Positions 14,739 to 23,475 of a stretch of DNA of 50,622 nt are shown in pieces. Under the pieces are notes generated by a model. The model was given only the letters and a program-made list of their open reading frames with translations. It was not told the DNA's origin and searched no databases. Where the stretch lies: contig CAYMTN010000005.1 of assembly GCA_964393335.1 (NCBI GenBank), positions 1-50,622 of the forward strand, written 5' to 3'. The first letter of the stretch is position 1. Each line of letters opens with the position of its first letter. The translations under genes were made by a program, and so were the position numbers. The DNA is from CAYMTN01 sp964393335 (GTDB lineage Bacteria; Chloroflexota; Anaerolineae; Aggregatilineales; Aggregatilineaceae).

Positions 14739-15710
14739 ATGCCTTTCTTTGATCTGTCCCTAGAGGAATTGCACGTTTACCAGCCGGAACGCTTTGAACC
14801 CGACGATTTTGATGCTTTTTGGGCATCCACACTGTCAGAAGCCCGGCAGCACCCGCTTGATGCGCGTTTTGAACCGGTCGATTTTGGCCTGCAACTCGTC
14901 AAAACGTATGATGTAACATTCGCCGGGTACGGCGGACAGCCGATCAAGGGTTGGTTTATTCTGCCGGCGAAGGAGACGGGACCGCTTCCCTGTGTGGTCG
15001 AGTTCATCGGCTACGGCGGGGGACGCAGTTTTCCGTATAACTGGTTGTTGTGGCCCAGCGCCGGATATGCGTTTCTGGTGATGGATACGCGCGGCCAGGG
15101 AAGTGCGTGGTCGCACGGCGATACCCCTGATCTGCCCGACGGTGCGAATCCGTTTACGCCGGGGTTCATGACACAGGGTATCCTTGATCCTGAGACGTAC
15201 TACTACCGGCGCGTGTTCACCGATGCCGTGCGGGCGGTGGAAACGGCGCGCAGTCACAGCGCCGTCGATGCGCAGCGTATCGCGGTAACAGGTGGCAGCC
15301 AGGGTGGCGGAATCTCTGTGGCGGTTAGCGGTCTGGTGCCCGATCTGGCGGTGGCGATGCCGGATGTGCCGTTCCTGTGCCACTACCGCCGCGCCATCGG
15401 TCTGACGGAAAAACATCCGTATGCCGAAATCGTGCGTTATCTGAGTATTCACCGTGACCAGGAAGAAACCGTTTTTCAGACGCTCGCCTATTTCGACGGC
15501 GTGAATTTTGCGGCGCGCTGCCAGGCCCAATCATTCTATTCGACGGCGTTGATGGATATGGTCTGCCCACCGTCGACTGTTTTCGCGGCGTACAACCAGA
15601 TTGATGCGCCCAAGTCGATCAACGTGTATCGCTTCAATGAGCACGAAGGTGGCGGTATTCATCAAATCCAGGTAAAAGTCGGATATCTGAACCGGTTGTG
15701 GCGATCGTAG
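14739..15710 (+). CDS. CE7-family acetyl esterase (acetyl xylan esterase / cephalosporin-C deacetylase-like)
   Basis: Alpha/beta hydrolase of 323 residues, the normal CE7 length. The CE7 signature is complete: RGQG (MDTRGQGSAW), the nucleophile elbow GGSQGG (catalytic Ser), and a C-terminal HE (FNEHEGGG) carrying the catalytic His. The acid Asp would be in the VCPPSTVFAAYNQI segment region. There is no signal peptide, so it is intracellular and would remove acetyl groups from imported short oligosaccharides. I start at ATG 14739 because AGGAGG lies 8 nt upstream; the frame is open from 14637 but that ATG lies within operator-like repeats. It is divergent from trmB, which may regulate it. Confidence 0.9.
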   Translation: MPFFDLSLEELHVYQPERFEPDDFDAFWASTLSEARQHPLDARFEPVDFGLQLVKTYDVTFAGYGGQPIKGWFILPAKETGPLPCVVEFIGYGGGRSFPYNWLLWPSAGYAFLVMDTRGQGSAWSHGDTPDLPDGANPFTPGFMTQGILDPETYYYRRVFTDAVRAVETARSHSAVDAQRIAVTGGSQGGGISVAVSGLVPDLAVAMPDVPFLCHYRRAIGLTEKHPYAEIVRYLSIHRDQEETVFQTLAYFDGVNFAARCQAQSFYSTALMDMVCPPSTVFAAYNQIDAPKSINVYRFNEHEGGGIHQIQVKVGYLNRLWRS

Positions 15711-16009
15711 TCCCTGGGTTTCGGTTCCAAACAAAACCCGGTGCACAAGCCGATTCAGTTTTCGCTGCAGCCCATACATACCCGTGCAGTATAACCAGCG
15801 ACGTCTGCGTGGTGGCTCTTGACACCACTGCTGGCCAGAGTATCATTGAGGCGGTCGGGGGCGGGACTACGTCAAAATTAATACATTATTTTTATGCCTT
15901 TTAAACGGGTTTTTGGTGCTGCCGGGGGTTCAGTGGTTTATACTGCCATGAACTGTGGGAACAGGCTGCACAGAATATCTGTAACCAATCATGGCATGCG
16001 GAGGGACAT
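15711..16009. other. 299-bp intergenic region before the pqqD-like gene
   Basis: No convincing gene. A TATACT box is at 15939-15944 without a clear -35. A 44-codon open frame (15894-16028) starting MPFKRVFG overlaps the pqqD-like start; it has no ribosome binding site. An imperfect GGGTTT/AAACCC hairpin follows the esterase stop but lacks a U-tract. Confidence 0.5.
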
Positions 16010-16318
16010 GTGGGGATACGAACGATGAATAATTACGGGCAGCGTTGTTTTGTCAAGGACCCGTCGTTTGCGTGGCAAGAAGCTATCGATGAGTTGATTC
16101 TCGTATCGCTCAAACACCATCCTAAACTGACCTCGAACGCCTATGTTTTGAATGAGGTCGCGGGCCGTATCTGGATGTTGATCGACGGCGAGCGGCGCGT
16201 TGATGACATCACTGGCACGATTGCAAGCGAATTCGAAGTCAGTTTGGAGGAACTTGAACCGGATATTGTGGCCTTTTTTAAGCGGCTCGAACAGATGGGC
16301 GCTGTCTCGTCTGTTTAA
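16010..16318 (+). CDS. PqqD-like peptide-chaperone (RRE) protein
   Basis: 102 residues with the PqqD winged-helix pattern: LNEVAGRIWMLIDGERRVDDI followed by IASEFEVSLEELEPDIVAFFKRLEQMG. PqqD-type domains bind the leader of ribosomally made peptides and present them to modifying enzymes. GTG at 16010 is used because GGAGGG sits 4 nt upstream; ATG 16025 is the alternative. It is followed by a peptide-exporter-like ABC protein 28 bp downstream. No radical SAM, protease or obvious precursor peptide lies beside it, so its client is unknown. Confidence 0.8.
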   Translation: MGIRTMNNYGQRCFVKDPSFAWQEAIDELILVSLKHHPKLTSNAYVLNEVAGRIWMLIDGERRVDDITGTIASEFEVSLEELEPDIVAFFKRLEQMGAVSSV

Positions 16319-16346
16319 CTTGGGGGCGTGTTGAGCATCTTCAAAC

Positions 16347-18164
16347 ATGCGTGAACCGGAACCGATCAAAACGAGACTGCGGCGCATCCTGCGACTTGAT
16401 CTAGCGCTGCGCTTTGTCTGGCAGAGTGCACCAGGTTGGACAATAGTCAACCTGGTTTTGATTGTTATCCAGGCTCCACTGCCGTTGGCGTCGTTGTACC
16501 TGACGAAGCGCCTGGTCGATGAGGTCAGCGCGGGTATGGCTGCCGGTGATGTTCAATCGGCCTTTCACCAGGTGGCGCTGGTTATTGTGCTCATGGCGGT
16601 CATTGGTTTGGTGACGATGATCGTAAGCGTGTTAAGCGGCCTGGTAAATCAAGCGCAGTCGTTGAGCGTCTCGGACCATATGCAGTCCATCATTCATGCG
16701 CAATCTATCAAGGTCGACCTCGAATATTACGAAACCCCCGAATATTACAATACGCTGCGCCGCGCTCAACAACAGGCGCTCTTTCGCCCGACGCAGATCC
16801 TCAGAGGGCTAACCAAGTTGGGGCAAAGTAGCCTGTCGTTAGTGGTGATAGGCGGCCTGCTGTTGTCGTTTCATTGGATCATGATTGTCGTGTTGGTCGT
16901 CACGGTCATACCGGGTTTTGCGGTGCGGCTGTGGTATTCCAGCAAGTTGTACGGCTGGCAGCGCCAGCGCACAGAAACCGAGCGCCAGGCATGGTATTTT
17001 GACATCATGTTAACCGGCGCTCAGCACGCGAAAGAAGTGCGCCTGTTTAGCCTCGGCCCCTTGTTTATGGAGCGATTCCGCGAGTTGCGCACGCGGTTGC
17101 GGCACGAGCAGTTGCATCTCGCCGCATGGCAGGCGGTTGCCGGGTTTGCGGCCCAGATAGCGACTTCATTGGCGGTGTACGGGTCATACGCCTTCATCGC
17201 TTACCGGACCATTCAAGGTCACATCACGCTGGGTGACCTGGTAATGTATTACCAGGCATTCCAGCGGGCGCAGGGTTATTTCGAGTCGATTTTGAATGGC
17301 ATGGCCGGATTGTATGAGGACAACCTGTTTTTGACGGATTTGTACGAATTCTTGAACCTGGAACCGAAAGTCGTACCTCCACCAGACCCCAAACCTGCAC
17401 CCCGGCCCATTCAAACGGGGATCTGCTTTGAACAGGTGAGTTTTTCGTATCCGGGTAGTCCCCGGATCGCGCTTAGGGATGTCAATCTCACCATCAAGCC
17501 GGGCGAGAAGATCGCGTTAGTGGGCGAGAACGGCTCCGGCAAAACAACGTTGATCAAACTATTGTGCCGGCTGTACGATCCGACGACGGGGCGCATAACC
17601 ATCGACGGAACCGATCTGCGCGAGTTCGACATCACGGATTTGAGGCGTGAGATCAGCGTTATCATGCAGGATTACGTGCATTATAACCTTTCCGCGCAGG
17701 AGAATATCTGGTTTGGCAATGTCGAAGCGCCGCCCGACCAGGACCGGATCATGGAAGTGGCGCAACACGCCGGAGCGCACGACGTCATCGCCGATCTTGA
17801 GTTCGGGTATGATACAATTCTGGGCAAGATGTTTCAGCGAGGTCAGGAACTGAGCATCGGTGAATGGCAAAAAGTGGCGCTGGCGCGCGCTTTTTTGCGG
17901 AATGCGCAGATCATCATTCTCGATGAGCCTACCAGCGCCGTTGACGCGAAAGCGGAATACGAGATTTTTCAGAACCTTGGCCGCTTGACGCAAGGGCGCG
18001 CTACCGTCACGATCAGCCACCGTTTTTCGACTGTCCGCGCGGCGGATTGCATTTACGTGTTGGAAGATGGGCACATCATCGAGCACGGTCCCCATGACGA
18101 CCTGATCAGGCTAGGCGGCAAATACGCCTTTTTGTTCGAGAAACAGGCTGAGCATTATCAATAG
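16347..18164 (+). CDS. ABC exporter, fused permease and ATPase (MsbA/peptide-exporter type)
   Basis: 605-residue half-transporter expected to dimerise in the inner membrane. About six transmembrane helices occupy residues 30-330. The ATPase follows with Walker A GENGSGKTT, signature LSIGEWQKVALARAF, Walker B IIILDEPTSAVD and H-loop ISHRF. The signature variant LSIGEWQK is of a form I associate with exporters in peptide natural product clusters. There is no N-terminal C39 protease domain. It sits between the PqqD-like gene and a UbiA-family gene with short gaps, suggesting one operon. Substrate unknown; peptide or lipid are both possible. Confidence 0.92.
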   Translation: MREPEPIKTRLRRILRLDLALRFVWQSAPGWTIVNLVLIVIQAPLPLASLYLTKRLVDEVSAGMAAGDVQSAFHQVALVIVLMAVIGLVTMIVSVLSGLVNQAQSLSVSDHMQSIIHAQSIKVDLEYYETPEYYNTLRRAQQQALFRPTQILRGLTKLGQSSLSLVVIGGLLLSFHWIMIVVLVVTVIPGFAVRLWYSSKLYGWQRQRTETERQAWYFDIMLTGAQHAKEVRLFSLGPLFMERFRELRTRLRHEQLHLAAWQAVAGFAAQIATSLAVYGSYAFIAYRTIQGHITLGDLVMYYQAFQRAQGYFESILNGMAGLYEDNLFLTDLYEFLNLEPKVVPPPDPKPAPRPIQTGICFEQVSFSYPGSPRIALRDVNLTIKPGEKIALVGENGSGKTTLIKLLCRLYDPTTGRITIDGTDLREFDITDLRREISVIMQDYVHYNLSAQENIWFGNVEAPPDQDRIMEVAQHAGAHDVIADLEFGYDTILGKMFQRGQELSIGEWQKVALARAFLRNAQIIILDEPTSAVDAKAEYEIFQNLGRLTQGRATVTISHRFSTVRAADCIYVLEDGHIIEHGPHDDLIRLGGKYAFLFEKQAEHYQ

Positions 18165-18181
18165 ACTGCCGGGCACTGCTC

Positions 18182-19108
18182 ATGGCACACGTCACTAACC
18201 AAAAAACTGCCGCGCATGTGTTGCGTCTGCAAGCCGCTGGCCTGGTGCGCCTGACACGCTGGGATGAACACATCTTGTTTACCACAGCGGCCACGTTGTT
18301 AGGCGTAAACATGGCGGTGTACCATCATGCGGCAGATAGTCTGGACGCGCGTTTGATCCTCGTGACGGCTGCCAATGTGCTGGCAGTCACGTTTGCGTTC
18401 ATGGTCAATGATATCGAGGATGCCGCCGACGATGCACGTGACAGAACGCGCGGCGCGCGCAACGCCATAACCAGGCATATGATCGCGCCGCGTACCGGGA
18501 GGGTATCGGCGGGTTTCACAGCCGCGTTGGCCCTGGTTTTATTTGCCCTGGTGAACCCGCGTGTGTGGATGCTGGGGGCGCTGACGGTCGCATTGGGGTT
18601 TTTGTACTCATGGCGCGGTGTTCGACTCAAGGCGCTGCCGGTGGTGGACGTGTTATCCCATGTGCTGATGCTCAGCGCGCTGTTGTTTCTGGCCGGGTAT
18701 GTGGCCTACGATCCGGCGGCGGGACGGGTTTGGCTGGTGGCGGTGGGTGTGGCGTTTATCTCGGCTTACGGGCAGTTCTACAACCAGCTTCGTGATTACG
18801 AGCAGGATCGCGCCGCCGGGCTGTGCAATACAGCCAGCCTGTTTGGGAAACGGCGCACGCGGTGGATGATGTACGCAGCGTTGGGTACAGCCGCCTTGTG
18901 CCTGGCGATCACGGCAGTAGTCGGGTTGTGGCCACCCTGGCTGCTGCTGGTGCTGGTCGGCCTGGCCCCCTTGCTGAGATTGTTCCGCCCGGATACGGAC
19001 TTGCGCGGGACGGTGGCAATTGATGCCAGCGGACGGTTGCAGCTCGGCGCAATGGCGATCGCCGTATTGGCGCTGCTGATCTGGCTGGTGGTACAGATCG
19101 CTCATTGA
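18182..19108 (+). CDS. UbiA-family prenyltransferase
   Basis: Integral membrane protein of 308 residues with about eight to nine helices. The two Asp-rich motifs of the UbiA superfamily are present: NDIEDAADD (N76-D84) and QLRDYEQDRAAG. These bind Mg2+ and the prenyl diphosphate. The acceptor (quinone ring, sugar phosphate, chlorophyllide-like or other) cannot be read from sequence. It starts 17 bp after the ABC exporter stop and ends about 55 bp before a terminator, so it is probably last in the pqqD-ABC-ubiA operon. Confidence 0.85.
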   Translation: MAHVTNQKTAAHVLRLQAAGLVRLTRWDEHILFTTAATLLGVNMAVYHHAADSLDARLILVTAANVLAVTFAFMVNDIEDAADDARDRTRGARNAITRHMIAPRTGRVSAGFTAALALVLFALVNPRVWMLGALTVALGFLYSWRGVRLKALPVVDVLSHVLMLSALLFLAGYVAYDPAAGRVWLVAVGVAFISAYGQFYNQLRDYEQDRAAGLCNTASLFGKRRTRWMMYAALGTAALCLAITAVVGLWPPWLLLVLVGLAPLLRLFRPDTDLRGTVAIDASGRLQLGAMAIAVLALLIWLVVQIAH

Positions 19109-19162
19109 CCTCGGCGGTGTTTCCCTCCAATCATAAGATCGGAGTATAATACAGCAACATGC

Positions 19163-19189
19163 GGGAACCATAAAATGTTCCCGTTTTTT
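19163..19189 (+). terminator. Rho-independent terminator (or leader attenuator)
   Basis: Stem GGGAAC (19163-19168) / GTTCCC (19177-19182), loop of 8, then G and T6 (19184-19189). It follows the ubiA-like gene. A TATAAT at 19145-19150 just upstream raises the alternative that it is a leader hairpin of the sensor kinase gene. The ATG at 19175 falls within this hairpin and is not a likely start. Confidence 0.75.
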
Positions 19190-19228
19190 GCTCACAGTCA
19201 GCCGCGTTCACAGTCTGAGTCAAGCATT

Positions 19229-22200
19229 ATGGCCCCCAAAATCCTGATCGTTGACGATATGCCGGACGCCATTGAGTTTCTGCCCGACTGGCTCCAGCGT
19301 GAGGGGTATACTACGCGGATGGCAACACGCGGGCAGCAAGCCCTGGCGCTCGCTGAAGAAAGCCGCCCCGACCTCATTTTGCTGGACGTGATGATGCCGG
19401 GCATGGACGGTATTGAAACCTGCCGGCGGTTGCGCATGAATCCGGCGACGGCTAACATTCCCGTCATCCTGGTGTCGGCGCGCAGCCCATCCGAAGCACG
19501 CGCGGAAGGATTGTTAGCGGGGGCAACCGACTACATCACCAAACCGATTCATTTCCCCGATTTGCTTGAACGTGTTGAACGCCTGGTCCACTTGAAAGAA
19601 GACATGCCGCCCGATCACCGCCGGTTGCTCGAAGAAATGGCATATACAGCGCTGGCTGTGCTGCCGTGCAACCTGGCCTGGCTGCTGATCGTTGACAACG
19701 ACAGCCGCTGGCTGATCAGCCAGTCCATCGCCGTCGATCGCGGAGCCGATGCTGCCCGTCATTTTCTGTCGCTGATACAGGGCGAACAGCCGGAAATCTC
19801 GTTTCCACTGGTGCATGGTGATAATCCGTTGGCCGAAGTAGCGTTAAATCGCCGCGTGTTGATCAACATTCCGGCGGCCAAGTTCAGCGATCTGACCGGC
19901 GGCTTGTTGTTTCGTGACGCGTTTGCACAGTTCCATTTTGAATACATCAGCCTGTTGCCCCTGGTTACGTCCGGACGTGCGGTGGGCGTGATGGTGCTGG
20001 CGACGATGGACGCCCGCGTGGCCGAATCGCAGCGTGCCCAACAGATTCTCAACTCGTTGAGTAACCAGGCGGCGACGGTCGTCGACAATGCGCGCCTGAT
20101 GGCGGACCTGGCAGCACGTGAAGGCCAGATGCGGGCCGAGCAAGAGTTTCGCCAGATGGTGCTGGATACGATGGGCGAAGGGTTGGTTGTGGTTGATGAC
20201 GAGGCGAAGATCACGTACGTCAACAACCGCCTGCTGCTCTTGACGGGTTTCAACCGGGAGGCGCTCTACGGGCGCAGCGTGGGCTTGATCTTCCACCCTA
20301 ATAACCGGGAACAGGTCGTATCCAGCCTGACCGGCCAGCGCCGCAGCACACTGTCGTTTTCGCAGCAGTTATTCACCCAAAACGGCTCGGTCGTGCCCGT
20401 GCTGCTATCTCGCGCGACGGCTCCGTCGCCGGATGGTAGAGGGCGCAGCACGGTGATGGTCGTCACCGATCTCTCCGAACTTCACCGCAACGAGGAAGCG
20501 CTCAAGCTCCAGACGCTGCGCCTGGAGTCGATCAATCGGGCTGCCACCGCCATCTCGTCGGCCAGTTCGCTGCAAGATGTGATGCAAATCAGCCTGCAAT
20601 CGGCGTTGGACGTGGTCCAGGGCGTGTCGGCCTCGATTTTGCTGCTTGATCCAGACACAGAGGGTGTCTTGTCAGTCGTGGCCGCGCTGGGTCCGCACAC
20701 GGATCAGCTTGGCCTGCGGCGGATTGCACCCGGAGAAGGCGTGGCGGGATGGGTGGCGAGCGCAGCCCGCCCGCAGCTTGTGGACGACGTGAACAGCAAT
20801 GACTCTGTAGCCGCCGAATATGGCGATTCATATGGCGGAGAAATCAGTTCGTTATTGGTGGTGCCGTTGATCGCGTTTGACGAGGTGATCGGCGTGCTCG
20901 AAGTGGTCAACAAAACGGACGGGTTTTTTGACGACCTCGACCTGGAGATTCTCGGAAGCCTGGCGGGATCGGCTGCAATTACCATCGAAAACGCTCGCTT
21001 GTTTGACCAGACGCGTCGCCGCGTGACGGAACTCAGTACGTTGTTGGATGCCAGCGCTGCCGTGACTTCGACTCTGGATTTTGGCGATATTTTGGAGCGT
21101 ATTGCCCGGCGGCTCAGCCTTGCACTGCAAGTCGAGCGAGTTGTGATCACCGACTGGCACCGCCAGTCGAACCGGCTGACGACGTTGGCTGAGGTTGTCA
21201 ATGCGTACTGGCCGTCGAATGCTGGCCCGGTGCGGCGGCTGAAGGAAATGCCTGTGACACGCCAGATTTTTGAAACCGGGGCCATGCAGATCGTGAGCAA
21301 GAATGCCCCGGACGACGCACTGCCACCGGTTGAGCTGAATGCTTCCGGGTTGCGCCTGGCTGCCGCGTTCCCGATCAAGATGCCGCAGGGCGTAGTAGGA
21401 GTGATAGCGCTTTACGGCGAGACGTCACCTGATGGCCTGCCCGGTGGGCGTTCGGAGGCAGTTTCAGATATCGTGAACCGGTGGCGCGACGATATTCGAG
21501 CCTACGACGCCAGTGACTGGCTTTCGCGCCCCAACCTGACCGATTTATGCCAGCGCGTGCTGCAAGCCAGCGGGATGCGCTGGTGCAGCGTGTTTCACTG
21601 GGACCGGGGACGAAATACCGTGCGCGTGCTGCGCGAGATCGGGTACGCGCTCTGGCTAGACAAATCGGGCCAGGTGTGGGAGGTAGGGCAGTTTCCGCGT
21701 CTCACCCAGGTGCTTGAAGCGGGCGAGGCGCAGACGCTCCAGATTGCCGAATTGCAGGATGATCCCAACGAGCAGGCGTATCTGCGCCGGATCGGGGGGA
21801 CGACGTGCCTCGTCGCGCCGTTGGTCATTCGGGGCGAATCGAGCGGCGTCGTGAAACTGATCGATTCGCGGCGCGAGGGGCGCATTTTTGACGCGGCGGA
21901 GCTGTCGCTGTGCCGGGGTATCGCCAACGTGGTAGGCAACGCGATGGAAAACGCGCAGCTTTATACGGCTCAGGAACAGCGCGCCACTGCCCTTGAGGCG
22001 GCCTATCGAGAGTTGCAGGAAGCCGATCAAATTAAGGACGAGTTGCTGCAAAATCTGTCGCACGAACTGCGCACGCCATTGACACACATCCTGGGGTACC
22101 TGCGGCTGATGGTCGATCGGGCCTTTGGGTCGTTAACCGCAGAACAGGTTGAAACGCTCGAGTTGGTCGCGCGCAAAGCGCAGCACTTGGCCGATCTCGT

Positions 22201-22729
22201 GAACGATATCGTCTCTGTCCAGGAGTCAGAGGCGCGTAACCTGATGCCCAGACCCATCCACCTGGAACGCGTGGTCGCGTTGGCCGTGCGCTCGCTGGCC
22301 GGCGCTGCGCAGGCGCGCAACGTCACGATTGTGCCGCGCGTGCCCGCGAACCTGCCGCTGGCGTATGCCGATCCGGTGCGGGTTGGGGAAGTTTTCGAAG
22401 AACTGCTCGAAAACGCGATCAAGTTCAGCCCACCCTCCACTCAGATCGAATTGACGATTGACGATCCCGGCGGGCTGATGCTGCATGCCAGCGTCCGCGA
22501 TCACGGAATCGGCATTCCCGCCGGGGAACACGAAAAAATCTTCCGGCGTTTTTACCAGGTGGACAGCGGCACCACGCGGCGGTATGGCGGCACCGGCCTG
22601 GGATTGACCATTGTCCGCCAAGTGGTTGAGGGGCATAATGGCCGCCTGTGGGTGGAAAGCGAACCAGGGCAAGGCAGCTGCTTCCACCTGACGCTGCCCA
22701 AAGCTGCCGCGACAGCCGACACCGAATGA
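19229..22729 (+). CDS. Hybrid sensor histidine kinase (REC-GAF-PAS-multiple GAF-HisKA-HATPase)
   Basis: Large cytosolic kinase of 1,166 residues with no membrane helix. Order: receiver domain (1-120; D9, D10, phospho-acceptor D53 in LLDVMMPGMDG, K in ITKPIHF); divergent GAF-like (about 135-290); PAS (about 300-420; VVVDDEAKITYVNNRLL); GAF (about 440-590); GAF (about 600-740); further GAF (about 755-900); HisKA with LSHELRTPLTHILGYLR; HATPase with ENAIKFS, DHGIGIP and GGTGLGLTI. A leading receiver suggests it is itself switched by another kinase. I start at ATG 19229, since the upstream in-frame ATG lies in a terminator hairpin. A separate response regulator follows. The signal is unknown; GAF domains may bind small ligands or chromophores. 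Confidence 0.92.
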   Translation: MAPKILIVDDMPDAIEFLPDWLQREGYTTRMATRGQQALALAEESRPDLILLDVMMPGMDGIETCRRLRMNPATANIPVILVSARSPSEARAEGLLAGATDYITKPIHFPDLLERVERLVHLKEDMPPDHRRLLEEMAYTALAVLPCNLAWLLIVDNDSRWLISQSIAVDRGADAARHFLSLIQGEQPEISFPLVHGDNPLAEVALNRRVLINIPAAKFSDLTGGLLFRDAFAQFHFEYISLLPLVTSGRAVGVMVLATMDARVAESQRAQQILNSLSNQAATVVDNARLMADLAAREGQMRAEQEFRQMVLDTMGEGLVVVDDEAKITYVNNRLLLLTGFNREALYGRSVGLIFHPNNREQVVSSLTGQRRSTLSFSQQLFTQNGSVVPVLLSRATAPSPDGRGRSTVMVVTDLSELHRNEEALKLQTLRLESINRAATAISSASSLQDVMQISLQSALDVVQGVSASILLLDPDTEGVLSVVAALGPHTDQLGLRRIAPGEGVAGWVASAARPQLVDDVNSNDSVAAEYGDSYGGEISSLLVVPLIAFDEVIGVLEVVNKTDGFFDDLDLEILGSLAGSAAITIENARLFDQTRRRVTELSTLLDASAAVTSTLDFGDILERIARRLSLALQVERVVITDWHRQSNRLTTLAEVVNAYWPSNAGPVRRLKEMPVTRQIFETGAMQIVSKNAPDDALPPVELNASGLRLAAAFPIKMPQGVVGVIALYGETSPDGLPGGRSEAVSDIVNRWRDDIRAYDASDWLSRPNLTDLCQRVLQASGMRWCSVFHWDRGRNTVRVLREIGYALWLDKSGQVWEVGQFPRLTQVLEAGEAQTLQIAELQDDPNEQAYLRRIGGTTCLVAPLVIRGESSGVVKLIDSRREGRIFDAAELSLCRGIANVVGNAMENAQLYTAQEQRATALEAAYRELQEADQIKDELLQNLSHELRTPLTHILGYLRLMVDRAFGSLTAEQVETLELVARKAQHLADLVNDIVSVQESEARNLMPRPIHLERVVALAVRSLAGAAQARNVTIVPRVPANLPLAYADPVRVGEVFEELLENAIKFSPPSTQIELTIDDPGGLMLHASVRDHGIGIPAGEHEKIFRRFYQVDSGTTRRYGGTGLGLTIVRQVVEGHNGRLWVESEPGQGSCFHLTLPKAAATADTE

Positions 22730-22814
22730 TGTTCGTCAGAGAATGGCGTGCCCGGCCCATATCCGGTATATAATGGGTTGAACCAGTCATAGAGGTGGCT
22801 GCATCTCCAGCAGA

Positions 22815-22837
22815 CCGGGGCGAACCCGGCATTTTGT
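22815..22837 (+). terminator. Possible short terminator between sensor kinase and response regulator
   Basis: CCGGG (22815-22819) / CCCGG (22825-22829) with a 5-base loop, followed by CATTTTGTTGT. A TATAAT at 22769-22774 precedes it, so it may instead be a leader hairpin. Confidence 0.4.
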
Positions 22838-22858
22838 TGTATCAAAAGGCTAGGATTG

Positions 22859-23425
22859 ATGAGTACACGCATTTTGATTGTCGACGATGAATTGGATACT
22901 TTGAGTCTGCTGCGCACAATTCTGGAAATCAGCGGATTTCAACCGATTACCACGTTGAACTCGGTGGACGCTATTGGTCTGGCGGAAATGGAAAAGCCGG
23001 ATGTTGTACTGCTGGATATTATGATGCCCAAGTTGGACGGGTTCACACTGTGCAAGATGATGCGTGACAATCTGGCCACCAGCAATCTGCCCATCATTTT
23101 TGTAACAGCCTATGAAGCGTTGGATATTGAGGAACGTCGTATCGAAGCAGGCGCCGATCTGTTGATCCAGAAACCGATTGACGTGGATGCGCTGGTGACG
23201 GCGATCCACGAGGCGACGAAGATGCGGGCGGCTGCCATGATGGTAAAAAAGAAGGGCGATCCACCGGCAGCGAAGGAATCAAAGGCGGAGGCCGGGGTAC
23301 CATCGCCGGTCGGCCAGCAGTCGCCGGACGAAAAAGAAAAACCATCACCGCATCCGGATGCTGTCCAGACTCAGGAAGCTTCCCAGGTGGAACGGAATGC
23401 TGAAAAACCTGACTCGAAAGCTTGA
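22859..23425 (+). CDS. Single-receiver response regulator with charged C-terminal tail
   Basis: 188 residues. A canonical CheY-like receiver occupies 1-122: D9 and D10, phospho-acceptor D53 (LLDIMMPKLDG), T in IFVTAYEA and K in IQKPIDV. The remaining 60 or so residues are Lys/Glu/Pro/Ala-rich, of low complexity and probably disordered, with no output domain. The ATG at 22859 follows a weak AGG; the TTG just before it is less likely. The gene lies after the giant sensor kinase, so a phosphorelay between the two is plausible. Confidence 0.88.
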   Translation: MSTRILIVDDELDTLSLLRTILEISGFQPITTLNSVDAIGLAEMEKPDVVLLDIMMPKLDGFTLCKMMRDNLATSNLPIIFVTAYEALDIEERRIEAGADLLIQKPIDVDALVTAIHEATKMRAAAMMVKKKGDPPAAKESKAEAGVPSPVGQQSPDEKEKPSPHPDAVQTQEASQVERNAEKPDSKA

Positions 23426-23475
23426 GCCAGCGCCGTACGATTAGATGTGATCATAAGTCATAGACCAGGGGAAGG

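Noticed and set aside
15698..15904. 68-codon plus-strand frame as a possible peptide precursor
   Set aside because: It overlaps the esterase 3' end, has no ribosome binding site, and its composition follows the esterase in a shifted frame.
19175..19228. Upstream in-frame ATG of the giant sensor kinase
   Set aside because: It lies inside a GGGAAC/GTTCCC-T6 terminator hairpin with no ribosome binding site; the receiver domain begins cleanly at 19229.
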